Origin: Rhynchopus euleeides
Taxonomy: Eukaryota; Euglenozoa; Diplonemea; Diplonemida; Diplonemidae
DNA length: 64,000 bases
Direction: 5' to 3'
Assembly (NCBI GenBank): GCA_963210315.1
Contig: OY723267.1
Span: forward strand, 1,922,001-1,986,000
A model generated the notes under the pieces. The model was not told the origin of the DNA. It saw nothing but the letters and a program-made list of their open reading frames with translations, and searched no databases. Positions within the stretch are counted from its first letter, which is position 1. Every line of letters starts with the position of its first letter. This document shows positions 10,480 through 21,841 of this stretch, piece by piece. Both the position numbers and the translations under genes were made by a program.

Positions 10480-10606
10480 AAACGTTTGTGAAAGTTTGTG
10501 AACTCTCAAAATTTCAACTGGCCTGACAGCCCCAGTTGTGTGCGGAAGCGTCAAAACGCATCAAATCGCGGAAACCTCGTTCATATACATACCCCCCCCC
10601 CCCCTA

Positions 10607-12770
10607 GGCATACTTGTCCCCCCTTTATGGGGAAGCCATTTTCCCCCCGATTCAGCCCCTAAAAGGTCCCGCATATCGCGACGGGTGGAATATGGGGGGA
10701 TTATGACGGGGATATGGGGGAAATACGATGAAATATGGTAGATTTATGGGGGAATACGCGGGATTTCCTGCTATTTTTGGCTGGAGAAAATATGCGGGAT
10801 TTTAGTCCTTTCCGCATATTTTACCCCCTCGAGGCAAAAATGAGTGAACGGGCAGCATGCCGTTCCTCTTTTTTGCCTCGTGAGAGGTTCCCCCCCTACC
10901 AGGCAAGGTGAAAAATGAAGAAACGGGCAGCATGCCGTTCTACATTTTCCCTTGCAAGGCAGGGAGGGCGCCCCCCATGCCAGACAGCAGCCACCCCTGG
11001 AGGGGCAACAACTGACGGGCATGGGGAACGAGGTGGGTCTGGACCCGACACCGCCACCACACGCGCAGTGCACCTTTCGGATACACTGTCGTGAGTGGGA
11101 TGTGGGCAGTTCCCCTATCCTGTGAGCTCCTTTCGGACGAAGAGATGCAGCGGTTATCTGCAACCTTCGTCCTGGACTTGCCTCGGGGGGAACGCCGCGG
11201 TTTACCGCGGGTCCCGACGAGGGCACTCAGGCAGGATCTTCACGCCACCCCGCACCGAGGTCCCTTCTCACGCGGCGTGTCTCCCAGGTTCATGGCGGCG
11301 TCATCAGGTCAGGCTTTGTAGTCTCTACACCATCAGTAATAAGGGAAATCCTAAAACCATACATGAAATCCACCTTTTGGGCCGCTGGTGTACGAGGCTT
11401 GTTCCTCCAATTGAATCATGTTTGCTGTGTCAGGCAATATCAATACAGCCGCTGAAAGAAGTCGAGGTGTTGTGGATCTGCTGCTCACAGGAAGGATTCA
11501 GGGTGGATCACAAGACTGACCACCCTCTTTCCTTTGTCAAGTACCCTGTAAAACATCAGAACACCAAGTATCTTTCAACACTACATGTTCAAGAGTGGAA
11601 TCAGTGGAATCGGAAGGGGTCACACCCGACCACACGGACACAGTTCCCGCGACTAATAAATGCCGAGAGTTCCGGTGTCCGACCACCTGGTATTACTTGG
11701 CTCCATCCACCCAGTCATTACTAGGGGGCGTCCCTTGAAGCCAGTTCCGCAGAACTCAGACCCCCCTTAAAACCAATGTCCTGTGTAGACAACTACTTAG
11801 CCTGCCTGATGACGACACCAATTCGCTGGGAGAGAGGCCGCGGTCCAGGACCCCAATGGGGATGACGTGGCATTGTTTGACCGGATCGGTTGTGTAAGTG
11901 TGTAACCCCCTCCGCCCTCTGTCCCTCCCAGGGGTGGTGTGTGGCAAGCGAAGCGCAAGCAGGCACAGCAAAAAAAAGTGGAGCCCTGCAGGTAGACCCT
12001 CGGGGTACGTCACCGTCATCGGGTCACCTGAAATTTCCCAATTTGAAAATCTGCAACAAGGCAACACGGGATGGGATGGGGCACATGACCTGCACAGGGG
12101 TGGGGGGCAGAAGGCAGGGGGTGGGTTTGTGGTTGGGGTCATGGCATTTGATTACTTGAGCTTTATTGTCAGAATTTCGCACAAGAGACAACCCGAACCT
12201 CACTTGGCCGATTTCTCCCCACAACAAGGTCCGGAGCAAACCTCATTTGCTTGATTTTTGGGGTCACATGAGTGAATTCGGGGCGAACCCTCGCAATTTT
12301 TTGACGACTGCCTTCGAAAATGGACAGTTCCAGACCACCAGGACCCGATTTTTGGGCCCAGAACAGTTTGGGTCAATATGTTGGGCGAAATTTCGCCAAG
12401 GCCAAAAAAAAAACAGCCATTTTCCGGAAATTCCGGGACCCGTTTTAACGCGTTTTAGGGCCCAAAATAGGCTCAAAACTCAAAAATTCCTTCGAAATCG
12501 GGCTCAAACGTCCAAAATAGACCCCCCCCGAAAAAAAATTCGAAAAGGGTCCCCCTATACACTCTGGATTTTGGACCAATTTTCCCGCATATTTCCCGCA
12601 TATTCCCCCCATATTTTCATAAACCCCCCATATTTCCCCCATATTTTTTTATGGGGGAATATGGGGGAAATATGGGGGCCCCCATATTTTTTTATGGGGG
12701 ATTTGCCCCATAAACCCCCCCTATTTTCCCGCATAAAAGGGCCTCCCCATAATGGGGGGACAAGTATGCC
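10607..12770. mobile_element. TA-flanked TIR element X
   Basis: TIRs GGCATACTTGTCCCCCC are at both ends, flanked by TA (10605-10606 and 12771-12772). Subterminal regions on both sides are rich in ATATGGGGG / CCCCCATAT palindromes. I recognise no transposase. The interior has mixed DNA and, near 12525-12556, the dispersed GGGTCCCCCTATA motif. Its left flank is a long C run. Its right TA is also the left TA of foldback D1. Confidence 0.65.
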
Positions 12771-12772
12771 TA

Positions 12773-13484
12773 GGGGGGGTCAAATGGGGGTGACAAACAC
12801 GATTTTTCAAAAAACCGGCGCAGAGGCCCCAAAGCCCCCGTAAACCCTCCAAACCCCCCCAGATCGGTCCGGAAACCCATCGAACCCCACTTTTCCACCA
12901 TTCCGGGCACCTCAGGTGCCCGAATTGGGGTGCCTAAATTTTGTGCCACCGTTTGGTACCGTACAGTGCCACTGTGTGGGAGGTTGGAAAAGAAAATGCC
13001 CCAACACACCACATCTGAGGGTTGCAATGCATGTTGCTTGCCAACCACGTCATCCGGTGGGTGTCAGGCGCTATGTAGGTGGCATTAGCCAGGTCTTCGA
13101 TGTGTTCTGGCTTGTATTGTGTGGTATATATACAAGCCAGAACACATCGAAGACCTGGCTAATGCCACCTACATAGCGCCTGACACCCACCGGATGACGT
13201 GGTTGGCAAGCAACATGCATTGCAACCCTCAGATGTGGTGTGTTGGGGCATTTTCTTTTCCAACCTCCCACACAGTGGCACTGTACGGTACCAAACGGTG
13301 GCACAAAATTTAGGTACCCCAATTCGGGCACCTGAGGTGCCCGGAATGGTGGAAAAGTGGGGTTCGATGGGTTTCCGGACCGATCTGGGGGGGTTTGGAG
13401 GGTTTACGGGGGCTTTGGGGCCTCTGCGCCGGTTTTTTGAAAAATCGTGTTTGTCCACGTAAACGGGTGGCATTTGACCCCCCC
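12773..13484. mobile_element. Foldback element D1
   Basis: A near-perfect 712-bp inverted repeat: TIR GGGGGGGTCAAATG, arms of about 350 bp, a loop of roughly 15 bp near 13120, and TA on both sides (12771-12772 and 13485-13486). A 60-codon frame containing DLANATYIAPDTHRM reads through each arm. Copy D2 (46098-51834) has the same arms but a 440-bp centre, so D1 looks like its internally deleted derivative. Confidence 0.85.
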
Positions 13485-13486
13485 TA

Positions 13487-14111
13487 CCCCCCCCCCTTAT
13501 TTTTGTCGAAGGCTCGGATGCTGGATGGCTTGCCTTTGCTTTCAGTCTCGACGACCCAAACCCCTGGTGACCCCCAACAAAACCCCAGGTGCCCTTTTAT
13601 TGCTGCCCCCCCCCCCTTTGCTGCTGATCAATTTTATTTGTTTCTCTGCAGGCTGCGCTGTGGGCCGTGGGGCCGTGCCGCCCCGCCTGAGCTTCAGAGC
13701 TGCCCCCCTTACCCCCTAGGCGTCCCCCCTACCCCCTCCAGCCCCCTTTGGTGAAGGTGAATAATCAGCATCGGCACGGATTCTCCCATTTCGTGCCCCC
13801 CACCCCCTCCCCCGCCCTTTTTTTTCCCGATTCGCCACGCCTCACCACGCCTCACCACCCCCTTCCTGACGCCTCCCTCAGAGCAACGTGTGTTGGCCTG
13901 CCAAAGCCGACTGTTCCAACGTTTGGAGTTGTTGTTTCTGCCAAACCCACCAAAGCCCCCAACCATCCCCTTTTGAGTATGCCCGCCCTTGTGTGTACCC
14001 ACCCCTCCCCGTCCCGATCAAGTAATGTCTGTTCTTGTTGTGGTCCCTCCCCCCCATATCCCGTTTGTGGGGGTGGCGGGGCTGGTCGTCATTTTGTGTA
14101 CGTCGCCAACT
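13487..14111. other. C-rich spacer, no gene recognised
   Basis: Starts in a C run beside D1. A TCTCTGCAG stretch near 13655 resembles a splice acceptor, but the frames beyond it are short and unrecognised. Confidence 0.4.
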
Positions 14112-14381
14112 GCTTCTTTTTTACACAAACAATCTTGCTTGTGACAGTAAACAATAGGCTGTTGGCAGCGTGCAGTGCAACATACATAATTCCATGAACA
14201 GATATATTGCATAGTGCGCACAAACAAAAATGTCCGATAGGGCGAAGTTCGACCTGGAGCTGGTTGACTGGAGCCGCATCCCCTCGGTGGAGTACCCAGC
14301 TGACGCCGCCCCGGCCTCCACATCGACGGACTGCGTCCTCGTCCCCTCGTGCGAGACCCTCCACGATGGGGGCACGCAGTG
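14112..14381 (+). mobile_element. Fragment of tyrosine-recombinase retroelement
   Basis: Matches the left terminal repeat and the start of ORF1 of the element at 47198-51794, then passes abruptly into unrelated sequence. A broken 5' fragment only. High similarity to the long copy suggests a fairly recent origin. Confidence 0.85.
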
Positions 14382-15322
14382 CGTTTTCTTGGCAGCCGAT
14401 GCCTGGAAAAAAAGCGCACAGTACTTCTTTCTCCCCTCGCACATCAGCACCCCACCCAACCAATCCCAACATCGTTCAAATCGTTCGGCCCCCGCCCTGT
14501 GTCACCCGCTGCTGTGGCTTGGCAGTGGTGGTGGTGAGGGAGGGGGAAGGTGTCAAACCGTTCTGCCCGACTGTTCTGGGGTTTTTCTTGCTTTGATACA
14601 CAGGTCTGCTCTCATGTGTCTTGTCGCTTCTTTTTATTGTTGCCGCAACAAAGATCTTGCTTGTTCTTGCGAAAAAAATGTATGTTTTTTGTGCTGCTGG
14701 GAGGCCGGCGTTGTATTTTACGCCACTTGCGCGCAGTGTGTTTGAATCAGAATCAAACGCAGGAACACCGCCCGATTGCAGGGCGGGAAACACACTGCCA
14801 CACTGCTCGAGATCATATTATGCCTGTGGAAGAACCCAGCACACTTATTGTTTTGTCAGATGCACACCTGTCCACCACCTGCCTCACGGGCCGTGTTGAA
14901 AGCACGGAACCCGATTGGAACCGGCAACAGTATTCTTTTTGACGCCTCAAGCTGCCGAAAGCCTCTTGATCTTAGGCGCAATCGCGAAGAGAACCAATTA
15001 TATGCGTCTCACCCATACACTGTACGCATGGGTGCTGGGGGGGGATACACGCGGATACTGCACCACTTTCGTTGTACCTCACGCAAAGCCGCCTACAAAA
15101 GTTGCCGTGCGGCCAGAACAACCAGATAGCGGCCTCTCTCTTGGGGCTGCTCGAGCACGGCCAACACTCGTTCAATAGTTCTGAAATTCGATTGCCCACA
15201 CTCCAGAATCTGAATTCCTGAGCGGTATCTCTTGGATGTGTATTGCGATACGCCTGCCCCGTCGGGTGTGCGTGATTCCCGCGGGGGGGTCAGGCACCAT
15301 AAAAAAACCAATGCTGTATAGA
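14382..15322. other. Spacer, no gene recognised
   Basis: Short overlapping frames only. No TIRs or domain motifs seen. Confidence 0.4.
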
Positions 15323-15330
15323 CGCATCCC

Positions 15331-16008
15331 CAGGGTTTTCGCTAGCACCGGGGGGGTCAGGCGGTAAAAATATCGGTGCGGTGCTCTTCGAACCGAAAAT
15401 CAGAGGGGGGGAAAAAAACTTTCCGCGGTGGTGCTTTGCACCGAAAAATCTCCACCCCATCGGGACGCACCACGCGAACACACGTTCCGCTCTTTGCTGT
15501 AGTGTAGGTGTACTGATGGTACACCGCAGCGCGGTGTACCATCGGTGTACCTACACGAGTGTACGGGCACTGGGTGCCACTGACCCCCGATTCGAATGGT
15601 TTCGGGGTCGTTTTGTCCAACGACGCCCCTTTCTCGACATGTTGCCGTCGCATCCACGCAAGGTGGTGGCGATCTCGTAGACAGGCACACGGCACAGGGG
15701 GGTCTGGGGGGCGGAGCCCCCCAGCCGCCGGAGGCCACGGTAGTGAACATCTGTTCATTGCAGTCTCGGGCAGTCGGGATTCCCTCGGGTTTGCGATGCT
15801 CGTAAGTAGGCGTCGCTGTTTCGACCAGCAGGAGATCACCGGTCCCTGGGTGACACCAAAAAAAATCGGGGAAAAAAAAACAAAAACAAAAACGGTGCTA
15901 AGCACCGCTCCCAAGGGCGGTGCTTTGCACATTCCGAAAAACCGAAAAACCCCCAGAAAAAAAACAATTGGTGCAAAGCACCGGTTTTCGGTGCTAGCGA
16001 AACCCCTG
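15331..16008. mobile_element. hAT-type MITE I
   Basis: 678 bp with TIR CAGGGTTTTCGCTAGCACCG (a one-base difference at the other end) and a perfect 8-bp TSD CGCATCCC (15323-15330 and 16009-16016). A TIR starting CAGGG and an 8-bp TSD are hallmarks of hAT transposons. Subterminal sequence repeats GGTGCTTTGCACC hairpins, and another hairpin of TGGTACACCG type lies near 15515-15545. No transposase. It contains hairpin repeat J copy 1. Confidence 0.85.
15681..15756 (+). repeat. Hairpin repeat J, copy 1
   Basis: Core CTGGGGGGCGGAGCCCCCCAG is a perfect hairpin. It is followed by a constant CGGAGGCCACGGTAGTGAAC segment. Other copies are at 21225-21300, 21430-21500, 21584-21654 and, inverted, 61080-61140 and 61251-61312. 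Confidence 0.85.
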
Positions 16009-16016
16009 CGCATCCC

Positions 16017-16833
16017 TCGGATTAGCGGGGAAATCTGACGGGAAGGGTTGAATCTTCGAACCCCACAAGAAAAATGTGCCCTTTTTTTACTGATATTTTG
16101 AGTTCCCAGAAAGCTCTTTCCATTGTCTGTATTGCAGTGTTTATTTTGGTACGCGTCCTTCTCCTCCAAAGGGGTACCAAAATGCCTAATGTCATCTCAT
16201 GACAATGTTGACGGTTTCCAGCCTTTGGCATAGGAAGTACTAGTTCTTTGTGTTCTTTCACACTTTTCAGTATAGGCAACAGAGGCCCTCGCTTTGCGAC
16301 CCTCTACGTAACAGTTTGTGTGCCGCACTGGCGCATATTTTTTGGAAGAACAGCTAGCTTTTCGCACTAAAAAGACTCGTGGCAGCGTTCGGTATCTGCA
16401 CACATGCACTAGCAGGCACCGTTCGTACAAACAAAGAACGCAACTCCAAGTCTTTTTTGACACAAAACCGAATGTCATCGGCGAAGCTTGTATTCCCTTG
16501 GGAATACGCACATCTCCAGTGAACGTTTACCATCTTTCGTCCAAAGCTGTATTTTCGAATCCATTTGGCACAATTCATTCACACCTGCTTTTGAAAACCA
16601 AACCACTTTTTCAGAAGAGTTATTCCTCCCCCACCCCGAGTAAGGGGTGACAGGCTTGCCCGCTTCGCCAACAAAAAAAATTCTGATATTTTTTTTCTCT
16701 TCCCCAGGGTACAACCCTTTGTCCAATGACTTTCCTGACAAGACACCGCGGGGCGGGAAACGGGTGCCTTGAGCTTTTGTGCCATCGTGTTTCTAAACTC
16801 GAACCTCGGACACCCCACCTACCCCCCACCCCC

Positions 16834-16888
<55 letters not shown>

Positions 16889-17406
16889 ATCCCTCCTCGA
16901 AGACTCTTTGAAACTCCTGTTGTAGTATCTGCATATATTCTGGCACTGTTAACCCACCGCACCCCCTGTCCCACCCCTCTTCCCCTCCAACAACCTGCTG
17001 ACCTGCCAGGCGGCGGGCGGTGTAGCACGAAACCGGTTGTTGTTGGGTGGTCCTGATGGGAGAGACTCAGCCAAACAAGGCAAAAAAAACTACCAGCACA
17101 GGTCGTCTCTAAACAAATCAGCCAAAAAAAATATGATCAAATCGTTCATAAAATGCCACCGACATCACTCTTCTCTCCCACAGGCGGAGGGGAGGGGCAC
17201 AGGTGTGTGCAGGCAACAAACCGCGGGAAGTCGTGTGCGTGCCAGAGCCCTTTGGACATGTCAACTGGGATAGGGTGTATGTGTGTGTGGTGACCACGTT
17301 TTGTATGGGGATATCCTGCGCGGATCATAGCCCACCCGGTGTGTGTGAGTGTGTGCGGGGTTGCCGAGACAAGTCGCACAAAAAAAAAGTCTGACCTCTC
17401 TCCTTC
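16017..17406. other. Spacer with CT microsatellite, no gene recognised
   Basis: Frames of 60-110 codons lie on both strands without recognisable motifs. A 25-unit CT repeat sits at 16835-16884. Confidence 0.4.
16835..16884. repeat. (TC)n microsatellite
   Basis: About 25 perfect TC units. Confidence 0.95.
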
Positions 17407-17496
17407 TTGCCTCATAGATGGCAGAAAATTAATTTTTGTAATTTTTAATTTTTGCTATCCGAAAAGTTAATTTTTTGAAAAATTAATTTTATATTA

Positions 17497-17809
17497 CCGT
17501 ATACGTAAATATTTTGGAACGTAAATATTTTGGAACGCTGGTGGGTTGGCGTTCCAGATTTTTTTCGTTCCATAATATTTACAGGGCTTTCTGCGACTCG
17601 GGGACTTGGACCAGGTGATCGGACGGCATACAGAGTCCCTGACGGGACCTACTCGTGCACTTTTCGCGCGATTCCTGACGCAAGCCGTCCTCACCACCGA
17701 GTCCCCAACTGGCCCTGTAAATATTATGGAACGTAAATATTATGGAACGGACCGGCCAAAAATGGGCCCGTTCCATAATATTTACGTTCCATAATATTTA
17801 CGTATACGG
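17497..17809 (+). mobile_element. MITE F, copy 1
   Basis: 313 bp, TIR CCGTATACGTAAATATT, TA on both sides. The centre is a unique GC-rich stretch containing TGATCGGACGGCAT; the ends repeat GTAAATATTATGGAACG. Copies F2 and F3 lie inside foldback G. Short frames on both strands are not credible genes. Confidence 0.85.
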
Positions 17810-18032
17810 TACGCATTTTCAATACTTTACGCCTTTTCCACCTAAATTGCGTTAAGTTATTTTCCATTATTTTACGCTATTTTCATATTTAACGCTATTT
17901 TTCTCATATTTAACGCTATTTTCTCATATTTAACGCTATTTTTTTCACATTGCTCTTAGTCGGCGCAAAGTATTGAAAATTTGTAACATAAAAACTAGTA
18001 TTAATTTTAAATAAAAACGATTATTATTACTT

Positions 18033-18115
18033 CCCATGAGGCCAGGTTCCTCGTGGGTGCGTATTTCACTCGCTTCGCTCGTGAAATACGCCCACTCGGA
18101 ACCTGGCCTCATGGG
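18033..18115. repeat. Long hairpin, 83 bp
   Basis: CCCATGAGGCCAGGTTCC pairs with GGAACCTGGCCTCATGGG around a second inverted repeat of GTATTTCACTCGC type. It lies just outside element E and inside H. Confidence 0.8.
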
Positions 18116-18139
18116 CGTAAAATAATGCGTTTTTATTTA

Positions 18140-19896
18140 CAGGGGGGGGTCAAATAAACGTACTTAGTACTACTATTCGGCGAACGCGCGGGCCTAAATC
18201 GACCTCGCCAGAAAATTAATAAATAGTTTGCGAGCGAATAGACGTACTAAGTACGTCTATTCAACTTTTCCTAAAAACGCTGTTTGCAGGGGCTCTGCGG
18301 GGCTGTTTGGTCCACCAGGGGCGCGCTGGCCACTGCTGTCGTCCGTCTCTCACTTCTTCTGCCTTCCGGTCGAGTATCCGCTCTGTTCTCGTCCTACCAC
18401 TCGCCCCTCATTTGGTTTCGTACCGTTTTGATTTGTATTGCCCCCCCCCCCTGGTTGACATTCTTGTTGAGTTAGTGAAAGCATACACAGTTCATCAGAG
18501 CTGTCAGCTTCACTGTCGGTGGTTGGTTGGTGCGTTGATGCTTAAAAAAAGATGTGAAAAAGACAAGCCACAACCAGCACGCCCCAACTTACTTCTTCTT
18601 CAAGTTCTTGGGCTTGCTGGGGCAAGTCTGCATGTTGTGCCCAGGCTTCCTACACCCTTTGCAGAGCCTGCGGTGTTTGTTGGGAGTCTGGGTGGTCGGG
18701 GACGCTGCGCGCTTCTTTTCGGAGGACTGGGAGGACTGGGAAGGCTGTGTCTGTGTGAGAGAGTTCACACGAACCGGCTTCGCCCATGCCAAGATGCTTG
18801 ACTGTTGGGTTGGCTGAGACACAACTTTCTTTTGGGTGGACTGCTTCTCTGTGCTCTCTTTTGCCTTCCCGTCCAACCCAGGTTCAAGGTCCGCACCACC
18901 AGCCTCAGGGGATGTTTCTGTGCTTGGTGCGAAGGTGAGGTCCGGACAAAGGGAGCTCTTCACGAACCCGTCCTCCTCACCCGACACCTTCAGCACGTAC
19001 CCCATATCCCGCAAGCGCTCGGCTACCAGCGTGCCCTGGCCCGGGCCAGTTGGTTGAAGGAAGGCCGGGGAGCGCATGGCGGTGGCCCATCCTCGAATAT
19101 CTTGAACAGGAGGCATTCCATCAGCAGGAGGCACATGAAAGCATCGGACGTCATCATTATGTCGGACACCAGCCGAAGCTATTGGCTCTGTTGGTGGATG
19201 GTGAAATCTGGGCAGTTGGATTGCGGGTTTGCGGGCGTGTGTTGATCAGTGCTGCACAACAGGAGAGAATGTCAAACAACGTCAGGGAAGGGGGCTGCGG
19301 GGGGTGGGGGGTGGGCTCAGCTGGTCCTCGAAGGCTACATCTATGGTGAGGTGTGTCTGGGGCCATCCGTCCACATCTTCTCGTTGGTGGTAGGGACTGC
19401 GGACGCCGTAGATGAGGAGTCGTTTAATGCGCGCCGCTCTTCAGCAGTGATTTTGACGCCTCTGGACCCCAGGAGTTTGCGGGTTTCCGGGTTTGCGGTC
19501 TTCAGCAGTGGTTCTGATGCCTCTGGACCGCAGGAGTTTGCGGGTTCGCTGGTTTCCCGTCCGTATGTGTCTGAGGGGGGATGCCCCGATTCCCTTCGTC
19601 ACGACATATCTTTGAGCGTAGGTCACTTCCCCCCTCTACGGACCCCGTGCACCCTGGTTCCCCTAAGTGGCACCAATAGACCCCGTTGTCCCCATTCCTT
19701 GCCCCAAAGTTTGCAGATTTGTGTGTCTCCAAAAAGAAAATCTCAAAAAAAACGAAAAATTTCCCCAAAAAAAAAGGGTGAAAAGTAAGTACTACTATTC
19801 AACGGCCCAACGTGCCCCAGAGCCCCAAAAAAATAAGTACTACTATTCGGCTAAGTACTACTATTCAACTAAGTACGTTTATTTGACCCCCCCCTG
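18140..19896. mobile_element. TA-flanked TIR element E
   Basis: TIR CAGGGGGGGGTCAAATAAAC, continuing with GTACTTAGTAC, with TA at 18138-18139 and 19897-19898. The terminus resembles Tc1/mariner-type ends and shares GGGGGGGTCAAAT with foldback D. It carries a zinc-knuckle coding remnant on the minus strand. Confidence 0.75.
18589..19134 (-). pseudogene. C-terminal remnant with CCHC zinc knuckle
   Basis: About 180 codons open on the minus strand, ending NLKKK. Near the end is CKGCRKPGHNMQTC, a Cx2Cx4Hx4C zinc knuckle. The wording GHNxxTC is common at the C-terminus of several DNA transposases (for example MULE-type), where it binds nucleic acid. The upstream part is Ser/Gln/Thr-rich and lysine-rich. 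There is no ATG-led full gene and no catalytic domain in view; earlier exons may be lost or too diverged. Because it lies in element E, a transposase tail is the likeliest reading, but a host zinc-knuckle protein cannot be excluded. Confidence 0.45.
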
Positions 19897-20149
19897 TAAC
19901 GCTAATAATAATTATTAATTAATTTCCGGAATTAATTTTTCAAAAAATTAATTCCGGAAATTAATTGCAGTTAATCGCCCCTCCCCAGCTACGCAAGGTG
20001 AAAAGTGGGAAAAATCGGGCAGTTCGATAGGCCACGGTCCGGGATGCAGACAGGGGATGAGCTTGGCACAGCCTCTCAAATTCGAAATTTTCTCATGGTG
20101 TGCGAATGTGTTCAGAGTAACGGAAAATGCCCAAATTTTCATGTATCGA

Positions 20150-20530
20150 AAGAGTTGGCGAGCAATTCGTCCTTCTGTTCAATTCGACCCAAAACTGCCA
20201 CCAGCCATTTTCTAAGGGCTTCTGGGTGGGTTCTGCTGACCAGAAAAATCGCTGAAAGATGGCCAGAAACCCCCAAAAACCACCCAGAAATGGCCAGAAA
20301 TCGGTGTTTGGTCACATTTTTCACCCAGGAACACGTTTTTGGGCCTCTGTGAAAATTTCGATTTTCTGACATTTTTCGCGATTTTCTACAACTACTCGCC
20401 CACACAAAAACCATTTTTTAGCAGGGAAATGCACAAAATCAACGAATTGGGCCGTTTTAACCCCTTTCGTGCACTTTTTGGTCCCAGAAGGGGGTATCTG
20501 GGGTGTTGGGGTCCCCCTACGACTTGTCCG
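20150..20530 (+). repeat. Dispersed repeat W, copy 1
   Basis: About 350 bp similar to 29870-30235. The best conserved part is ACCCCTTTCGTGCACTTTTT followed by GGTCCCAGAAGGGG. The copies have diverged by many small differences. Confidence 0.7.
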
Positions 20531-21043
20531 TTTTTGTGTTCAAAGGGCCAAAAATGGCCAATTTTCCAAAATTAACTTTTTAATTTCCAAAAATTAAAAA
20601 TTAATTTTCGATTATTCGCCGGAACAGCAAAATTAATCAAAATTACTCCCAAAAATTAAAAAGTTAACTTTTCAAGCGGAAATTAATTTTCGGGAAGATG
20701 GCAATTAAAAATTACAAAAATTAATTTCCTGCCATCTATGTTGCCTGTGCAGTCCTATAGCGTGTCTTGGGTGTTGGGTGTGGTATGCTGTCACTCGTTG
20801 TGCGTCTCCGTCCCCACCCCCTCTGTTTAAAATAGTGCCTTGCTGCGGTCAGCAAGGCCCGCACGGCACAGCCAGAGAGACCATACTCTGCTGGAGTAAC
20901 GTAGATCTGTGGAGACACAGCACAAGCGAAAAAGGCCCGGGCCATCAGATGTGAGAGCGTTTTTCCTTTTTTTTTTCCTTTCAGCAGCAAGCAGGGCATT
21001 TTATAGGGGCGAAATCTACGCTCATTTGGGCTTAAATGTGAGG

Positions 21044-21828
21044 CGTTCCCCGATTTTTTGACGGACCCCCCGGCAAGCGAGTCTTGTGGTGAATGGGTCA
21101 CCTCCGGGTTCCTCTCTCAGGGATCAGTACTCGGGTCCAGCCTCGGGTGCCGGAGGTTAGTCCAAAAAATGGATTTCGGGAGCGATCTGCCGCAGACCGG
21201 GCGCGCAAGGACTTGTATACAGTACAGGCACACGCCACAGGGGGGTCTGGGGGGCGGAGCCCCCCAGCCGCCGGAGGCCACGGTAGTGAACATCTGTTCC
21301 TTCCGGGCGTACAGATTCCGGGCTGTTCCTTGCGTGGGTACCGATTCTGCATGAGCTGGCTGCGTCCCCCTGAGGCTACTGAGGGTGGTCTGCATTCCAT
21401 TCCCTGATGTAACCTCAAAGGGTTTGGGTACAGGTATGCAACACAGGGGGGTCTGGGGGGCGGAGCCCCCCAGCCGCTGGAGGCCACGGTAGTGAGCATA
21501 TTCCTCTGGCATACGACCCTGCCTCCCGAGGGTGGTCTGTATTCCATTCCCTGATGTCACCCCGAAGGGTTAGGGGTGACTAAAGACAGGCATACGGCAC
21601 AGGGGGGTCTGGGGGGCGGAGCCCCCCAGCCGCCGGAGGCCACGGTAGTGAACGTCCGCCCCTTCGCGGCCTGCGTTTTCTCGGGGTTTGACAAAGAAAC
21701 TGGACAGAAAAACGGTCGGGTAAGTTGCTCGCAGTCTGTGGGCATGAGTCCACTCTCAGCTGCCGGGCTGCCCAGCCGCCACCAGTTTTTCCCCCCCCGG
21801 ATTTTTCCCGGAAATCTTTTTTTTTCCC
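21044..21828 (+). repeat. Array of hairpin repeat J inside a 13-bp direct repeat
   Basis: Three J units lie in tandem, separated by related spacers that contain ATTCCATTCCCTGATG. The block is flanked by CTTAAATGTGAGG at 21031-21043 and 21829-21841, which looks like a target-site duplication of the whole block. It ends in a T run then CCCC. No coding function inferred. Confidence 0.65.
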
Positions 21829-21841
21829 CTTAAATGTGAGG

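Larger units (their letters stand above)
3564..10533. mobile_element. Composite of two TTTGTGAA foldbacks (Y) with large interior
   Basis: The left end starts GGGGCTGTCAGGCC and the right end finishes GGCCTGACAGCCCC, flanked by AGTT at 3560-3563 and 10534-10537. Left (3564-about 4789) and right (about 9817-10533) portions are each foldback-like arrays of TTCACAAA / TTTGTGAA units. Both have lost their inner TIRs, and about 5 kb lies between them. The interior holds a further foldback and a TA-flanked element with a gene. Reading it as one composite unit parallels A1-A2; chance survival of one end from each of two elements is the alternative. Confidence 0.5.
17413..20740. mobile_element. TIR element H with 6-bp TSD
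   Basis: TIR CATAGATGGCAG, then AT-rich sequence with AATTAATTTTTGTAATTTTT, is inverted at the right end. It is flanked by TTGCCT at 17407-17412 and 20741-20746. Contains MITE F1, TA element E, a large hairpin (18033-18115) and repeat W. No transposase of its own was recognised. Family unknown. Confidence 0.7.
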
